Below, piece after piece: positions 33,493-41,879 of a stretch of 64,000 nt of DNA. The notes beneath the pieces are model-generated. The model was not told the DNA's origin. It did no database searches and was given only the letters and a program-made list of their open reading frames with translations. A program made the translations under genes and the position numbers. The number at the start of each line of letters is the position of its first letter. The stretch's first letter is position 1. Source of the stretch: Streptomyces sp. NA02950 (GTDB taxonomy: Bacteria; Actinomycetota; Actinomycetes; Streptomycetales; Streptomycetaceae); NCBI RefSeq assembly GCF_013364155.1, contig NZ_CP054916.1, positions 5,887,001-5,951,000 on the forward strand, written 5' to 3'.

Positions 33493-33536
33493 GCAGTGCA
33501 CGGCTCATGGACTCCCCACGTCTTCAGGAGCGAAGC

Positions 33537-34130
33537 ATGCGCAAGAAGATCCGCGCTGCTGTCATCGGCATCGGTCTCGCGGCGGTCTCCGTCCTCGCGA
33601 CCGGCGGCAGCGCTTCCAGCCACGGGTACACCGACTCTCCGATCAGCCGCCAGAAACTCTGTGCCAACGGCACCGTCACCGGGTGCGGCGCCATCCAGTG
33701 GGAGCCGCAGAGCGTCGAGGGCCCCAAGGGGTTCCCGGCGGGCGGGCCGGCTGACGGGTCGATCTGTGCGGGCGGCAACAGCCGGTTCGCGGAGCTCGAC
33801 GATCCGCGGGGCGGCAACTGGCCCGCGACCAAGGTCAGCGCGGGGCAGAGCTACACGTTCAACTGGCGCTTCACCGCCTCGCACGCGACGACCGACTTCC
33901 GGTACTACATCACCAGGAACGGGTGGAATCCCAGCCAGAAGCTGACCCGCGCGAGCCTGGAACCGCAGCCGTTCCTGACCGTGCCGTACAACGGTCAGCG
34001 GCCGCCGTCCTCGCTCTCGCACTCGGGCACACTGCCGGGTGGGAAGAGCGGCAGGCATCTGATTCTCGCCGTGTGGACGATCGCGGACACCGGCAACGCC
34101 TTCTACGCCTGTTCGGACGTATCGTTCTGA
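33537..34130 (+). CDS. AA10 lytic polysaccharide monooxygenase
   Basis: AGGAG precedes ATG 33537. The 197-residue protein has a signal peptide cleaved before His29 (SASSHGYTDSP); that N-terminal His and His116 (TASHATTDF) form the copper histidine brace. Conserved cysteines (KLCANG, GCGAIQW, SICAGG, YACSD) and the C-terminal NAFYACSDVSF with the axial Phe fit AA10. It has no separate binding module. It cleaves crystalline chitin (or cellulose) oxidatively; chitin is favoured by the DasR-like operator. Confidence 0.94.
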   Translation: MRKKIRAAVIGIGLAAVSVLATGGSASSHGYTDSPISRQKLCANGTVTGCGAIQWEPQSVEGPKGFPAGGPADGSICAGGNSRFAELDDPRGGNWPATKVSAGQSYTFNWRFTASHATTDFRYYITRNGWNPSQKLTRASLEPQPFLTVPYNGQRPPSSLSHSGTLPGGKSGRHLILAVWTIADTGNAFYACSDVSF

Positions 34131-35065
34131 TCGGGGCGCGAACCTCGTGTGCGGTGCCGTCCGGACGGCACCGCACCGTCTCCGGCCAGACCCGCGATCA
34201 GGGCCACGGTCGCCTCCGCCGACAGCGCGCTGTCCACGATCCGGCCGAAGGCGTCCGCGAAGACATGGACGTCATCGGCGCCCTCGACATACGTCGGACC
34301 GCAGACGTTCTCCTGGGTGACCACATCCGGCATCGGGCCGCGGAAGCCCACCAGCGTGAAGGCGCCCGCGTCACCGGGGTTGGGCGCGGCGTCGATCGGC
34401 ATCACCTGGAGGGTCACCGTCGGCCATGCGGCCACCTCCAGCAGCCGCCGCAGCTGGGCGGTCATGATGGCCGGGCGGCCGGTGAACCGGCGGCGCAGGG
34501 TGGCTTCGTGGATGACCGCCCACAGTTTCAGCGGGGCGGCGGGGCGGGTCAGTACGGCCTGGCGGGCGAGGCGCACCTCGGCGAGGGCGTCGATCTCGGC
34601 CTTGTCGCGGGTCACCGTGTGGGCCGCGATGGTCTCGCGCGCGTAGTCGGGGGTCTGCAGCAGACCGGGGAGGACCAGCGGGGCGTAGTCGCGGACGGAC
34701 TCCGCGTCGGACTCCAGGGCGATGTAGTCGGCGTAGGCGGGCGCGACGACCCCGCGGTAGGTCTGCCACCAGCCGCGCTTGGCCGCGTCCCGGGCGAGGA
34801 CCTCGAGCGCGGCGCGGACGTCGGCGTCGTCGACCGCGTACGCCCGCAGCAGGGTGGTGACCTCAGCGGTGCGGAGCGTGGCGTTGGCGTTCTCGATCCG
34901 GGAGAGCTTCGGCGCGGTCCAGTGGCGGGCGTGCGCGGAGCCGTGCTCCGCCGCGTTCAGGGCGTCGGCGGCCGCGCCCAGCGTCATTCCCGCTTCCGTG
35001 CGCAGCCTGCGCAGTGCGGACCCCAGGCGTCTGCGCCGGACCGTGGGCACTGGCTGGTAGGACAT
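34103..35065 (-). CDS. Second XRE-family regulator with DUF5753 domain
   Basis: ATG 35065 gives 320 residues. The HTH (RLGSALRRLRTEAGMTLGAAADAL, APKLSRIENANATLR) is followed by DUF5753 (YAPLVLPGLLQTPDYARETI, VRLARQAVL, VTLQVMPIDA). Its 3' end overlaps the convergent LPMO gene by 28 bases; the last residues (GSRPDQNDTSEQA) are read from the opposite strand of the LPMO end. No DUF397 partner is seen. A divergent HATPase gene lies 153 bases away. Confidence 0.9.
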   Translation of the reverse strand: MSYQPVPTVRRRRLGSALRRLRTEAGMTLGAAADALNAAEHGSAHARHWTAPKLSRIENANATLRTAEVTTLLRAYAVDDADVRAALEVLARDAAKRGWWQTYRGVVAPAYADYIALESDAESVRDYAPLVLPGLLQTPDYARETIAAHTVTRDKAEIDALAEVRLARQAVLTRPAAPLKLWAVIHEATLRRRFTGRPAIMTAQLRRLLEVAAWPTVTLQVMPIDAAPNPGDAGAFTLVGFRGPMPDVVTQENVCGPTYVEGADDVHVFADAFGRIVDSALSAEATVALIAGLAGDGAVPSGRHRTRGSRPDQNDTSEQA

Positions 35066-35218
35066 GTCGCCAGTCTGACGTATCGCCAACTGGCGGAGAG
35101 CTGACGGCATATGCCAGTCCTGCCCCGCTGGGTCGAAACATTGCGAGTAACACGCGCATGGGACAGGATCGCTCAGGTGAGGCGGCACGCGCCGCGCTTT
35201 GGAGGGGCCCCGGACCAT

Positions 35219-35620
35219 ATGGCTGAGAACATTCCGCAGCGATTCGAACTGCGCCTCCGCGTCCATCCGCAGACCCTCGCCGACGTACGCCGCGCGGTGG
35301 GCGCCCGGCTGCGGCTGTGGGGCCGCGAGGAGCTGATCACCGCCGCGGCGATGTGCGTCACCGAGCTGCTGTCCAACGTCCACAAACATGCCGCCTCGCC
35401 GGAGTGCGCACTGGCCCTGGAGAACCGCCGGCACGGCATCCACGCGGCGGTCAGCGACACCGAGTTCGCGCTGCCGGTGGTCAGGGAGCCCGACTTCCTC
35501 TCCGAGAGCGGGCGCGGGATGTTCCTGCTGAGCAAGACGGCCCACGAGTGGGGCACCGAACTCACCGCCACCGGCAAGACGGTCTGGTTCACCCTCCATG
35601 CCGAAGCGGTGGATCCCTGA
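35219..35620 (+). CDS. RsbW-like ATP-binding protein
   Basis: ATG 35219 gives 133 residues: N-box VTELLSNVHKHA, strand HAAVSDTEFALP and G-box SGRGMFLLSKTAHEWG, then TGKTVWFTL. It is the HATPase partner of the divergent XRE gene and parallels the 30987-32363 set. Function beyond the fold is not shown. Confidence 0.87.
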   Translation: MAENIPQRFELRLRVHPQTLADVRRAVGARLRLWGREELITAAAMCVTELLSNVHKHAASPECALALENRRHGIHAAVSDTEFALPVVREPDFLSESGRGMFLLSKTAHEWGTELTATGKTVWFTLHAEAVDP

Positions 35621-36094
35621 CCCACGGCGCCGGTAGCGTGGGGCCGCCACCGAGGGGGCGGGGCTGGTCATCCGGGGCCGGACGTCCACCGGCCGATCGG
35701 CTTCGGCGGCCCCTGACATCTGACACCACCCCCGGACGGGGGTGAGCCGCACCCGTCCTGCCGCTGGCAGCAACCGGACAGTGGCCGGTACGCCCGGTCG
35801 CGGGGTGTCGCGGGCCCGCTGCGCTGTGTACGAACACCTCGTCTTCGCGTGTCGGGTTCCCGTAACTTGTTGACAGTTGGACTCTCCGGAGCGGGGGCGG
35901 AGCGGTGCGCACCAGTCCGCCACACGCCATTTGACCAACTCTTTACCTCACGCGCCGCGTTGACGTCGTTGCTATGTGCGAATTAGTGTCGAGGTTGATT
36001 TCGCACAATGCTGCCTCGCTATTGAGGCAAAGGAAATACGAGAACCAGGCCGGTATTTGGAAAAGTAAGTCACTGAAGCCCTCAGGGGAAAGTC
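35621..36094. other. Gene-free region before the regulator pair
   Basis: No coding region is supported in these 474 bases. A 7-base-pair hairpin (CACCCCC 35727-35733, GGGGGTG 35738-35744) could terminate the HATPase transcript. The last 150 bases are AT-richer than average (for example GTTGCTATGTGCGAATTAG) and probably contain the promoter of the regulator at 36095. Confidence 0.5.
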
Positions 36095-36919
36095 ATGGTT
36101 GGTCTTGTCCGAGTATCCGAGCCTTCTCCTGAGAGTGCGGCAGTTGCTTCGGCCATGGCCCCCGACTACGTGGAGCGCGCCCTGCTCGCGGCGCGCGACC
36201 TGATCGAGTCGACGGTCGTACGGCACCGCCGGGAGCTGGCCCAGGATTCCTGGGCGGGGACGGCTCTGGAGAAGGTGCCGCTCGCGGAGGTCGTCGACAC
36301 GCTCGTCGACGGCGCCGAACGGACCGTGCAGGTGGTCATGTCCGGAAGCGAGGAGCAGACGGACGCGGTCTGCGCGGCGCTCGCCCGGCCCGCCAGGGGG
36401 ACCCGCCGGAGCCTGGCCGTCCGGTTGCTCTGTATGGAGCGGGCCGCCGCCGCGAACGCGATACGGGCGCTGGACCGCACCGATCCGCGGTGCGAGGTCC
36501 GGGTCGGCGACGGCGGATTGTCCGAGGCCCTGCTCGTCGACGGCCAGTTGGTCTACGTACGGGGCGGTGGTGGCGGCCGGACGGATCCGGCGCCAGGCGG
36601 CGGACGGCAGGCGACACTGGTCGAGGACCCCGCCACGGTACGGGCGCTGGAGCTGATGTTCACGGGGGCCTGGGGGAACGCCGTGGCGCTCGCTGAATAT
36701 CCGCGGCTCGGCGGGCGGTTGTGCCGGGATTCGGCCCGGCGCATTCTGGAATGTCTGCGCACCGGCCACACCGACGAGGTGGCGGCGCGCGAGATGCAGG
36801 TCTCCCTGCGCACCTATCGCCGCTACGTCGCGGAGATCATGCGGGAGCTGGGGGCCAACTCCCGCTTCCAGGCGGGGGTACGGGCGGTGGAAATGGGGCT
36901 GCTGCCCAGCCGTCACTGA
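36095..36919 (+). CDS. LuxR-like HTH regulator, paralogue 1
   Basis: The 274-residue protein has a helical N-terminus (RALLAARDLIESTVVRHRREL), a middle domain resembling the phospholipase-D-like sensor domain of TrmB-type regulators (VRLLCMERAAAANAI), and a C-terminal HTH: RRILECLRTGHTDEVAAREMQVSLRTYRRYVAEIM, then SRFQAGVRAVEMGLL. The SLRTYRRYV core is shared with the genes at 36978 and 46999. Such regulators are common in secondary-metabolite clusters. The ligand is unknown. Confidence 0.8.
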   Translation: MVGLVRVSEPSPESAAVASAMAPDYVERALLAARDLIESTVVRHRRELAQDSWAGTALEKVPLAEVVDTLVDGAERTVQVVMSGSEEQTDAVCAALARPARGTRRSLAVRLLCMERAAAANAIRALDRTDPRCEVRVGDGGLSEALLVDGQLVYVRGGGGGRTDPAPGGGRQATLVEDPATVRALELMFTGAWGNAVALAEYPRLGGRLCRDSARRILECLRTGHTDEVAAREMQVSLRTYRRYVAEIMRELGANSRFQAGVRAVEMGLLPSRH

Positions 36920-36977
36920 CGGCGCTCGCGACCTTGACCACGTCATCGAGCAGGAAACCCGGGCAGGAAATGGGAAG

Positions 36978-37979
36978 ATGAACGACCGCGGACGCGATCC
37001 GGGGCCGGAGGCCACGCATGCGGGGGACGTGCTCGACCGGACACTGCGGGAGGTGCGGACGCTCATCGAGTCGACCGTTGTCGAACACCGCGCCCGGCGT
37101 TCCCGGAACGCGCAGTTCACCGAGGTGGGGATCGAGGATGCCGCCTTCCTGGCCGCCGCCGAGCAGGTGATCACGCAGGCGCGGCGGAGCGTGGACGCGG
37201 TGTTCCCGGAGGCCACGGCGCGGATGGCGCCGGCGCATGCGGCGCTGGGCGTCCTGCTGACCGATCTCGACGAGGGGGTGCGGGTCCGGGTGCTGCGCGG
37301 CAGATCCGGCCCCGGCGGCGGCCCGCCGCCGGGGCTCGCACCGGTGTCCGTACCGCTGCCGGGGGCGGAGCAGAGGGCGGGGAACGGTCCGGCGACGGGG
37401 AACGGTCCGGCGACGGGGAACGGTCCGGTGGAGGGGCCCGGTCCGGGAGGCACCGCCTCCGAAGCCACCGGCTCCGGTGAGTCTCGCTCAGGGAGAGCAG
37501 GCGGGGGCCGGGGCGCCGGTGGGCGGGGCCGCCCCCATCCATGCCCGCCGCATGTGCGGACCGCGACGGTCGCCCTGCCCACGGCGGTGATCGCCGACGG
37601 CCGGACCGCGCTGGTGTGCACCGAGACCGACGAGGGGCGCCGGACCTCGGTGGTCCAGGACCCGCTGGTGGTCGACACCCTGCACGGTATGTTCGGCACC
37701 ATCTGGGCGAGCGCGGTACCCGCCGCCCGCCCCCTCGACTTCGGCAACCGCGCCCGTACCGAGATGGTGCGACGGGTGCTGGCCCGGCTGCGGGACGGGG
37801 TCACCGACGAGGCCGCGGCCCGCGATCTGGCGATCTCGGTGCGCACCTACCGCCGCTATGTCACCGGGATCCTGGAGCTGCTCGAGGCCGGCTCCCGCTT
37901 CCAGGCGGGCGTCCGCGCCAGCGAACTCGGCATCCTCGGCGACCCGTTGAAGCAGCCGCCCGACTCCGCGGCCCGCTGA
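36978..37979 (+). CDS. LuxR-like HTH regulator, paralogue 2
   Basis: The 333-residue protein parallels the upstream regulator: VRTLIESTVVEHRARRS near the start, a sensor-like middle, and the C-terminal HTH (VRRVLARLRDGVTDEAAARDLAISVRTYRRYV, GSRFQAGVRASELGIL). It differs by a Gly/Pro/Arg-rich insertion (about 108-190) with a thrice-used GNGPAT/V unit coded by near-identical 18-base repeats (about 37379-37435). It probably forms an operon with its neighbour 58 bases upstream. Confidence 0.8.
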   Translation: MNDRGRDPGPEATHAGDVLDRTLREVRTLIESTVVEHRARRSRNAQFTEVGIEDAAFLAAAEQVITQARRSVDAVFPEATARMAPAHAALGVLLTDLDEGVRVRVLRGRSGPGGGPPPGLAPVSVPLPGAEQRAGNGPATGNGPATGNGPVEGPGPGGTASEATGSGESRSGRAGGGRGAGGRGRPHPCPPHVRTATVALPTAVIADGRTALVCTETDEGRRTSVVQDPLVVDTLHGMFGTIWASAVPAARPLDFGNRARTEMVRRVLARLRDGVTDEAAARDLAISVRTYRRYVTGILELLEAGSRFQAGVRASELGILGDPLKQPPDSAAR

Positions 37980-38134
37980 CAGCCGGTGGCCATCACCGAT
38001 CCGTACGCAAGGCCCTCCGATGACCTCTTGCGGCCATCCTTGAGCGATTCTCTACCAGCGGCTTACAGCCCGTTCCTACCCTGACCGCGGGCCGCACACC
38101 AGGCGCGGTGCCCGGAGTGACGGGGGGACGTCCT

Positions 38135-39700
38135 ATGCCGGAGAGCGACACCGCCAGCACCCGCGAACGGGTGGCCGTCCTACGCCGACTCCGGGACGAG
38201 GTGCGCGCGGGCGATCCCCGGGCCACCGCGGCCCAGCACGGCAAGGGCAAGCTGACCGTCCGCGAGCGGCTGGAGCTGCTGTTCGACGAGGGGTCGTTCA
38301 CCGAGCTGGAGCCGCTGCGCCGGCACCGGGCCACCGGCTTCGGGCTGGAGGACAGGCGCCCGTACACCGATGGCGTGATCACCGGCTGGGGCACCGTGCA
38401 CGGCCGTACGGTGTTCGCCTTCGCCCATGACTTCCGGATCTTCGGCGGGGCGCTCGGCGAGGCCCACGCCCAGAAGATCCACAAGCTGATGGACCGGGCG
38501 CTGGCCACCGGGGCACCGCTGGTGTCCCTCAACGACGGTGCGGGCGCCCGGATCCAGGAGGGCGTCTCCGCGCTCGCGGGCTACGGCGGGATCTTCGAGC
38601 GCAACACCCGGGCGTCGGGAGTGATCCCGCAGATCAGCGTGATGCTCGGCCCGTGCGCGGGCGGCGCCGCGTACTCCCCGGCGCTCACCGACTTCGTGTT
38701 CATGGTGCGGGACACCTCGCAGATGTTCATCACCGGACCCGATGTCGTGCAGGCGGTGACCGGCGAGAAGGTGTCGCAGAACGGGCTCGGTGGCGCCGAT
38801 GTGCACGCCGAGACCTCCGGGGTGGCCCACTTCGCCTACGACGACGAGGAGAGCTGCCTGGAGGAGGTGCGCTATCTGCTCTCCCTGCTGCCCGCCGGCA
38901 ACCGGGAGACCCCGCCCGTCGTTCCCTGCGACGATCCCCCCGACCGCCGCTGCGACGCGCTGCTGGACCTGGTGCCGCTGGACGGCAACCGCCCGTACGA
39001 CATGCGCGCGGTCATCGAGGAGATCGTCGACGACGGCGAGCACATGGAGATCCACGAGCGGTGGGCCACCAGCGTGCTGTGCACCCTCGCCCGGCTGGAC
39101 GGCCATCTGGTGGGTGTCGTCGCCAACCAGCCGCTGTCGCTGGCCGGAGTGCTGGACATCGAGTCCTCCGAGAAGGCGGCGCGGTTCGTCCAGTTCTGCG
39201 ACGCGTTCAACATCCCGCTGGTCACGCTGGTGGACGTACCCGGCTTCCTGCCCGGGGTGGACCAAGAGCACGGCGGGATCATCCGGCACGGCGCCAAGCT
39301 GCTCTACGCGTACTGCAACGCGACCGTGCCGCGCATCCAGCTGATCCTGCGCAAGGCGTACGGCGGGGCGTACATCGTGATGGACTCCCACTCCATCGGC
39401 TGCGACCTGTCCTTCGCCTGGCCGACCAACGAGATCGCGGTGATGGGCGCCGAGGCCGCGGCCAATGTGGTCTTCCGCCGTCAGATCGCCGCCGCCGAGG
39501 ACCCCGGCACCGTACGCGGCCAGCTGGTCAAGGAGTACACGGCGGAGCTGATGCACCCCTACTACGCGGCCGAGCGCGGGCTCGTCGACGATGTCATCGA
39601 TCCGGCGCTGACCCGGCAGACCCTCATCGCGGCGCTGGAGATGCTGCGCGCCAAACATGCCCCGCTGCCTGCGCGAAAACATGGAAATCCGCCGACGTGA
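38135..39700 (+). CDS. Acyl-CoA carboxylase carboxyltransferase (beta) subunit
   Basis: The 521-residue protein matches the acetyl/propionyl-CoA carboxylase beta subunit: GKLTVRERLELLFDEGSF, LNDGAGARIQEGVSALAGYGGIF, GPCAGGAAYSPALTDFVFM (biotin-side oxyanion hole), VDVPGFLPGVDQEHGGIIRHGAKLLYAY and LRKAYGGAYIVM. It carboxylates acetyl- or propionyl-CoA using biotin carried by an alpha subunit such as the one starting at 62907. In this context it probably feeds malonyl-CoA to the PKS. No separate biotin carrier or epsilon subunit is seen here. Confidence 0.93.
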   Translation: MPESDTASTRERVAVLRRLRDEVRAGDPRATAAQHGKGKLTVRERLELLFDEGSFTELEPLRRHRATGFGLEDRRPYTDGVITGWGTVHGRTVFAFAHDFRIFGGALGEAHAQKIHKLMDRALATGAPLVSLNDGAGARIQEGVSALAGYGGIFERNTRASGVIPQISVMLGPCAGGAAYSPALTDFVFMVRDTSQMFITGPDVVQAVTGEKVSQNGLGGADVHAETSGVAHFAYDDEESCLEEVRYLLSLLPAGNRETPPVVPCDDPPDRRCDALLDLVPLDGNRPYDMRAVIEEIVDDGEHMEIHERWATSVLCTLARLDGHLVGVVANQPLSLAGVLDIESSEKAARFVQFCDAFNIPLVTLVDVPGFLPGVDQEHGGIIRHGAKLLYAYCNATVPRIQLILRKAYGGAYIVMDSHSIGCDLSFAWPTNEIAVMGAEAAANVVFRRQIAAAEDPGTVRGQLVKEYTAELMHPYYAAERGLVDDVIDPALTRQTLIAALEMLRAKHAPLPARKHGNPPT

Positions 39701-39805
39701 CTATTTCGTTTTCCCCATCGACATTGTAATCCGCGGCGTACGGGCGATAGGTTGCACGCGGGCGTGCCGAGAAGGCAACAGCCGGTATTGCAAGGGGATT
39801 TGGGG

Positions 39806-40747
39806 ATGACCGAAGGGGATGGAAGGGGTGCGACCGCCACGGCGGCCGCGAGCGGCGCGCCGAGGACCACGGCGTCGCATTCACCCCGACCGGGACGTGC
39901 GCGAAAGTCCGGCGACACCACCGGAAAGGCACATCACGGGGGCAGAGGGCAGCAGAACAACAGGGGTTCGCATGGCCGTCGTGTTCCCGTGAAGGGCCGC
40001 CGGACCGTGTTCCACGGAGTGCTTCCGCCGCTGGTATTCGGGCTGGTGCTGCTTCTCGTATGGGACATCGTCACCCGTACCGGAATGGTTGCGGACTTTT
40101 ATCTGCCCGGGCCGGGCGCGCTGGCGAGCCGTTTCCTCGACGAGGTGCGGAACGGCCAGCTCCTGGACTACACCGAGGAGACGGTGTGGGAGGCGCTGGC
40201 GGGCGGCGGTCTGGGGATCGCGGTGGCGCTGCCGCTGGGCTACCTCATCGCCCGCAGCGAGCTGGCGGCCGCGGCGCTCCAGCCGTACGTGGCCGCCTCG
40301 CAGGCCGTGCCCGCGGTGGCGCTGGCCCCGCTGTTCGCCCTGTGGCTGGGCTACGGACTGCTGCCCATCGCGGTGCTCTGCGCCCTGCTGGTGTTCTTCC
40401 CCATCCTGGTCAACACCGTGCTCGGGCTGCGCTCGCTGGACCCCGATGTGATGGGGGCCGCGCGGGTGGACGGCGTGGGGTGGTGGGGGATGCTCTGGTA
40501 CATCGAGCTGCCGCTCGCCCTGCCCAGCATTCTCGCCGGGGTGCGCAACGGCCTCACGCTCTCCATCACCGGCGCCGTCGTCGGTGAGTTCGTGATGGGC
40601 GGTGAGGGGCTCGGGCAGCTGCTGACCATCCAGCGCCAGGAGGCCGACACCGAGGGCCTGTTCGCCACGCTGGTCATGCTCTGCCTGCTCGCGGCCGTCC
40701 AGTACGGGGTGGTCCGGCTGGCCGAGAAGCTCGTTCAGCGCGACTGA
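39806..40747 (+). CDS. ABC transporter permease (SsuC/ThiX-like)
   Basis: ATG 39806 gives 313 residues. The first 65 are an unusual Arg/Gly/Thr-rich hydrophilic extension; a later GTG near 39989 (VKGRRTVF) is possible. Six membrane helices follow, with the permease EAA-type loop AARVDGVGWWGMLWYIELPLALPSIL. It belongs to the nitrate/sulfonate/thiamine-precursor importer group and is 25 bases ahead of a matching binding-protein gene. No ATPase gene is adjacent. Confidence 0.88.
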   Translation: MTEGDGRGATATAAASGAPRTTASHSPRPGRARKSGDTTGKAHHGGRGQQNNRGSHGRRVPVKGRRTVFHGVLPPLVFGLVLLLVWDIVTRTGMVADFYLPGPGALASRFLDEVRNGQLLDYTEETVWEALAGGGLGIAVALPLGYLIARSELAAAALQPYVAASQAVPAVALAPLFALWLGYGLLPIAVLCALLVFFPILVNTVLGLRSLDPDVMGAARVDGVGWWGMLWYIELPLALPSILAGVRNGLTLSITGAVVGEFVMGGEGLGQLLTIQRQEADTEGLFATLVMLCLLAAVQYGVVRLAEKLVQRD

Positions 40748-40772
40748 CATCGTTCACTCAAGAGGAGACGTA

Positions 40773-41822
40773 GTGCGTTTTGTGAGGACGTCCATGAGCC
40801 GAACCCGCAGACACCGGGTCATGGGGGCGGCTCTTGCGTCGGCTGTGGCTCTGGCCATGCTGACCTCATGCGCCGAGGAGCCGAAGGACGCGGGGGGCAA
40901 GGGCGGCAAGGGCATCACCGTCGGGCTGACGTATACGCCCAACATCCAGTTCGCACCGTTTTATGCGGCTGCCGAAAAGGGCTACTACAAGGACGCCGGA
41001 CTGAATGTGACCCTACGTCACCACGGTGCGGCCGAAGACCTCTTCGGGGCCCTGAAGTCGGGCAAGGAAGACGTGGTCTACGCGGGCGGCGACGAGATGC
41101 TCCAGGCCCGCTCCAAAAATGTGCCGGTCGTGGACATCGCCACCTTTTACCAGAAATACCCGGTGGGTCTGATTGTCCCCAAGGACTCCGGTATCAAGAA
41201 ACCAGCGGACCTCAAGGGCCGCAAGATCGGCACCCCCGGCCCCTTTGGCGAGACATATTTCGGTTTGCTGGCGCTCCTGAAGGAGGCCGGCCTTTCCACC
41301 AAGGACGCCAAGGTCCAGAACATCGGCTTCACCCAGCAGGCCGCCCTGACCGGAAAGAAGGTCGAGGGCGTGATGGGTTACCTGAACAACGACGCCATCG
41401 CCTTCAAGGAGGCCGGGACCGCGGTACGGGCGATTACGCTCGACTCGGGCGATAAGGGAGAACCGCTGGTCGGCGTGGGTCTGGGCGCCAAGAAGAGCAC
41501 ACTGGACGAGCGCGGTGACGAGATGAAGAAGTTCGTCGACGCCTCGCTGCGCGGTATGCAGTACGTGATGGACCACCCGGACGAGACCATCGAGCTGAGC
41601 CAGAAGTACGTACCGAGCCTGCGCGGCGACAAGCAGAAGAAGAACGCGCGCGCGGTGCTCAAGGCCACCGTCCCGCTGCTGAAGAACGACCAGGGCGAGG
41701 TGGGCGTCAACGACCCGCAGACCTGGACCCGGATGGCGGACTTCATGTACGACCAGGGGCTGCTGGGGAAGACCGTGACCCCCGAGGACGCCTACGACAA
41801 CTCGTATCTGCCGAAGGCATGA
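40773..41822 (+). CDS. NMT1/THI5-like ABC substrate-binding lipoprotein
   Basis: GTG 40773 follows AGAGGAGA. The 349-residue protein has a lipobox (MLTSC, Cys about 32) and the NMT1/THI5 fold: ITVGLTYTPNIQFAPFYAAAEKGYYKDAGLNVTLRHHG, the Gly-rich loop and YPVGLIVPKDSG, KIGTPGPFGETYFG. Relatives bind pyrimidine thiamine precursors or sulfonates. Its codons include more AAG/AAA than neighbours. It works with the permease at 39806; the ATPase must be encoded elsewhere. Confidence 0.9.
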   Translation: MRFVRTSMSRTRRHRVMGAALASAVALAMLTSCAEEPKDAGGKGGKGITVGLTYTPNIQFAPFYAAAEKGYYKDAGLNVTLRHHGAAEDLFGALKSGKEDVVYAGGDEMLQARSKNVPVVDIATFYQKYPVGLIVPKDSGIKKPADLKGRKIGTPGPFGETYFGLLALLKEAGLSTKDAKVQNIGFTQQAALTGKKVEGVMGYLNNDAIAFKEAGTAVRAITLDSGDKGEPLVGVGLGAKKSTLDERGDEMKKFVDASLRGMQYVMDHPDETIELSQKYVPSLRGDKQKKNARAVLKATVPLLKNDQGEVGVNDPQTWTRMADFMYDQGLLGKTVTPEDAYDNSYLPKA

Positions 41823-41845
41823 GCGATCGCCGGTAAGACCGGCCC

Positions 41846-41879
41846 GCGGGCGGCGGGCGCTCACGCATCCGCCGCCCGC
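41846..41879. terminator. Possible bidirectional hairpin
   Basis: GCGGGCGGCG (41846-41855) pairs with CGCCGCCCGC (41870-41879) around a 14-base loop between the convergent binding-protein and MFS genes. It overlaps the MFS stop codon, so the call is tentative. Confidence 0.45.
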
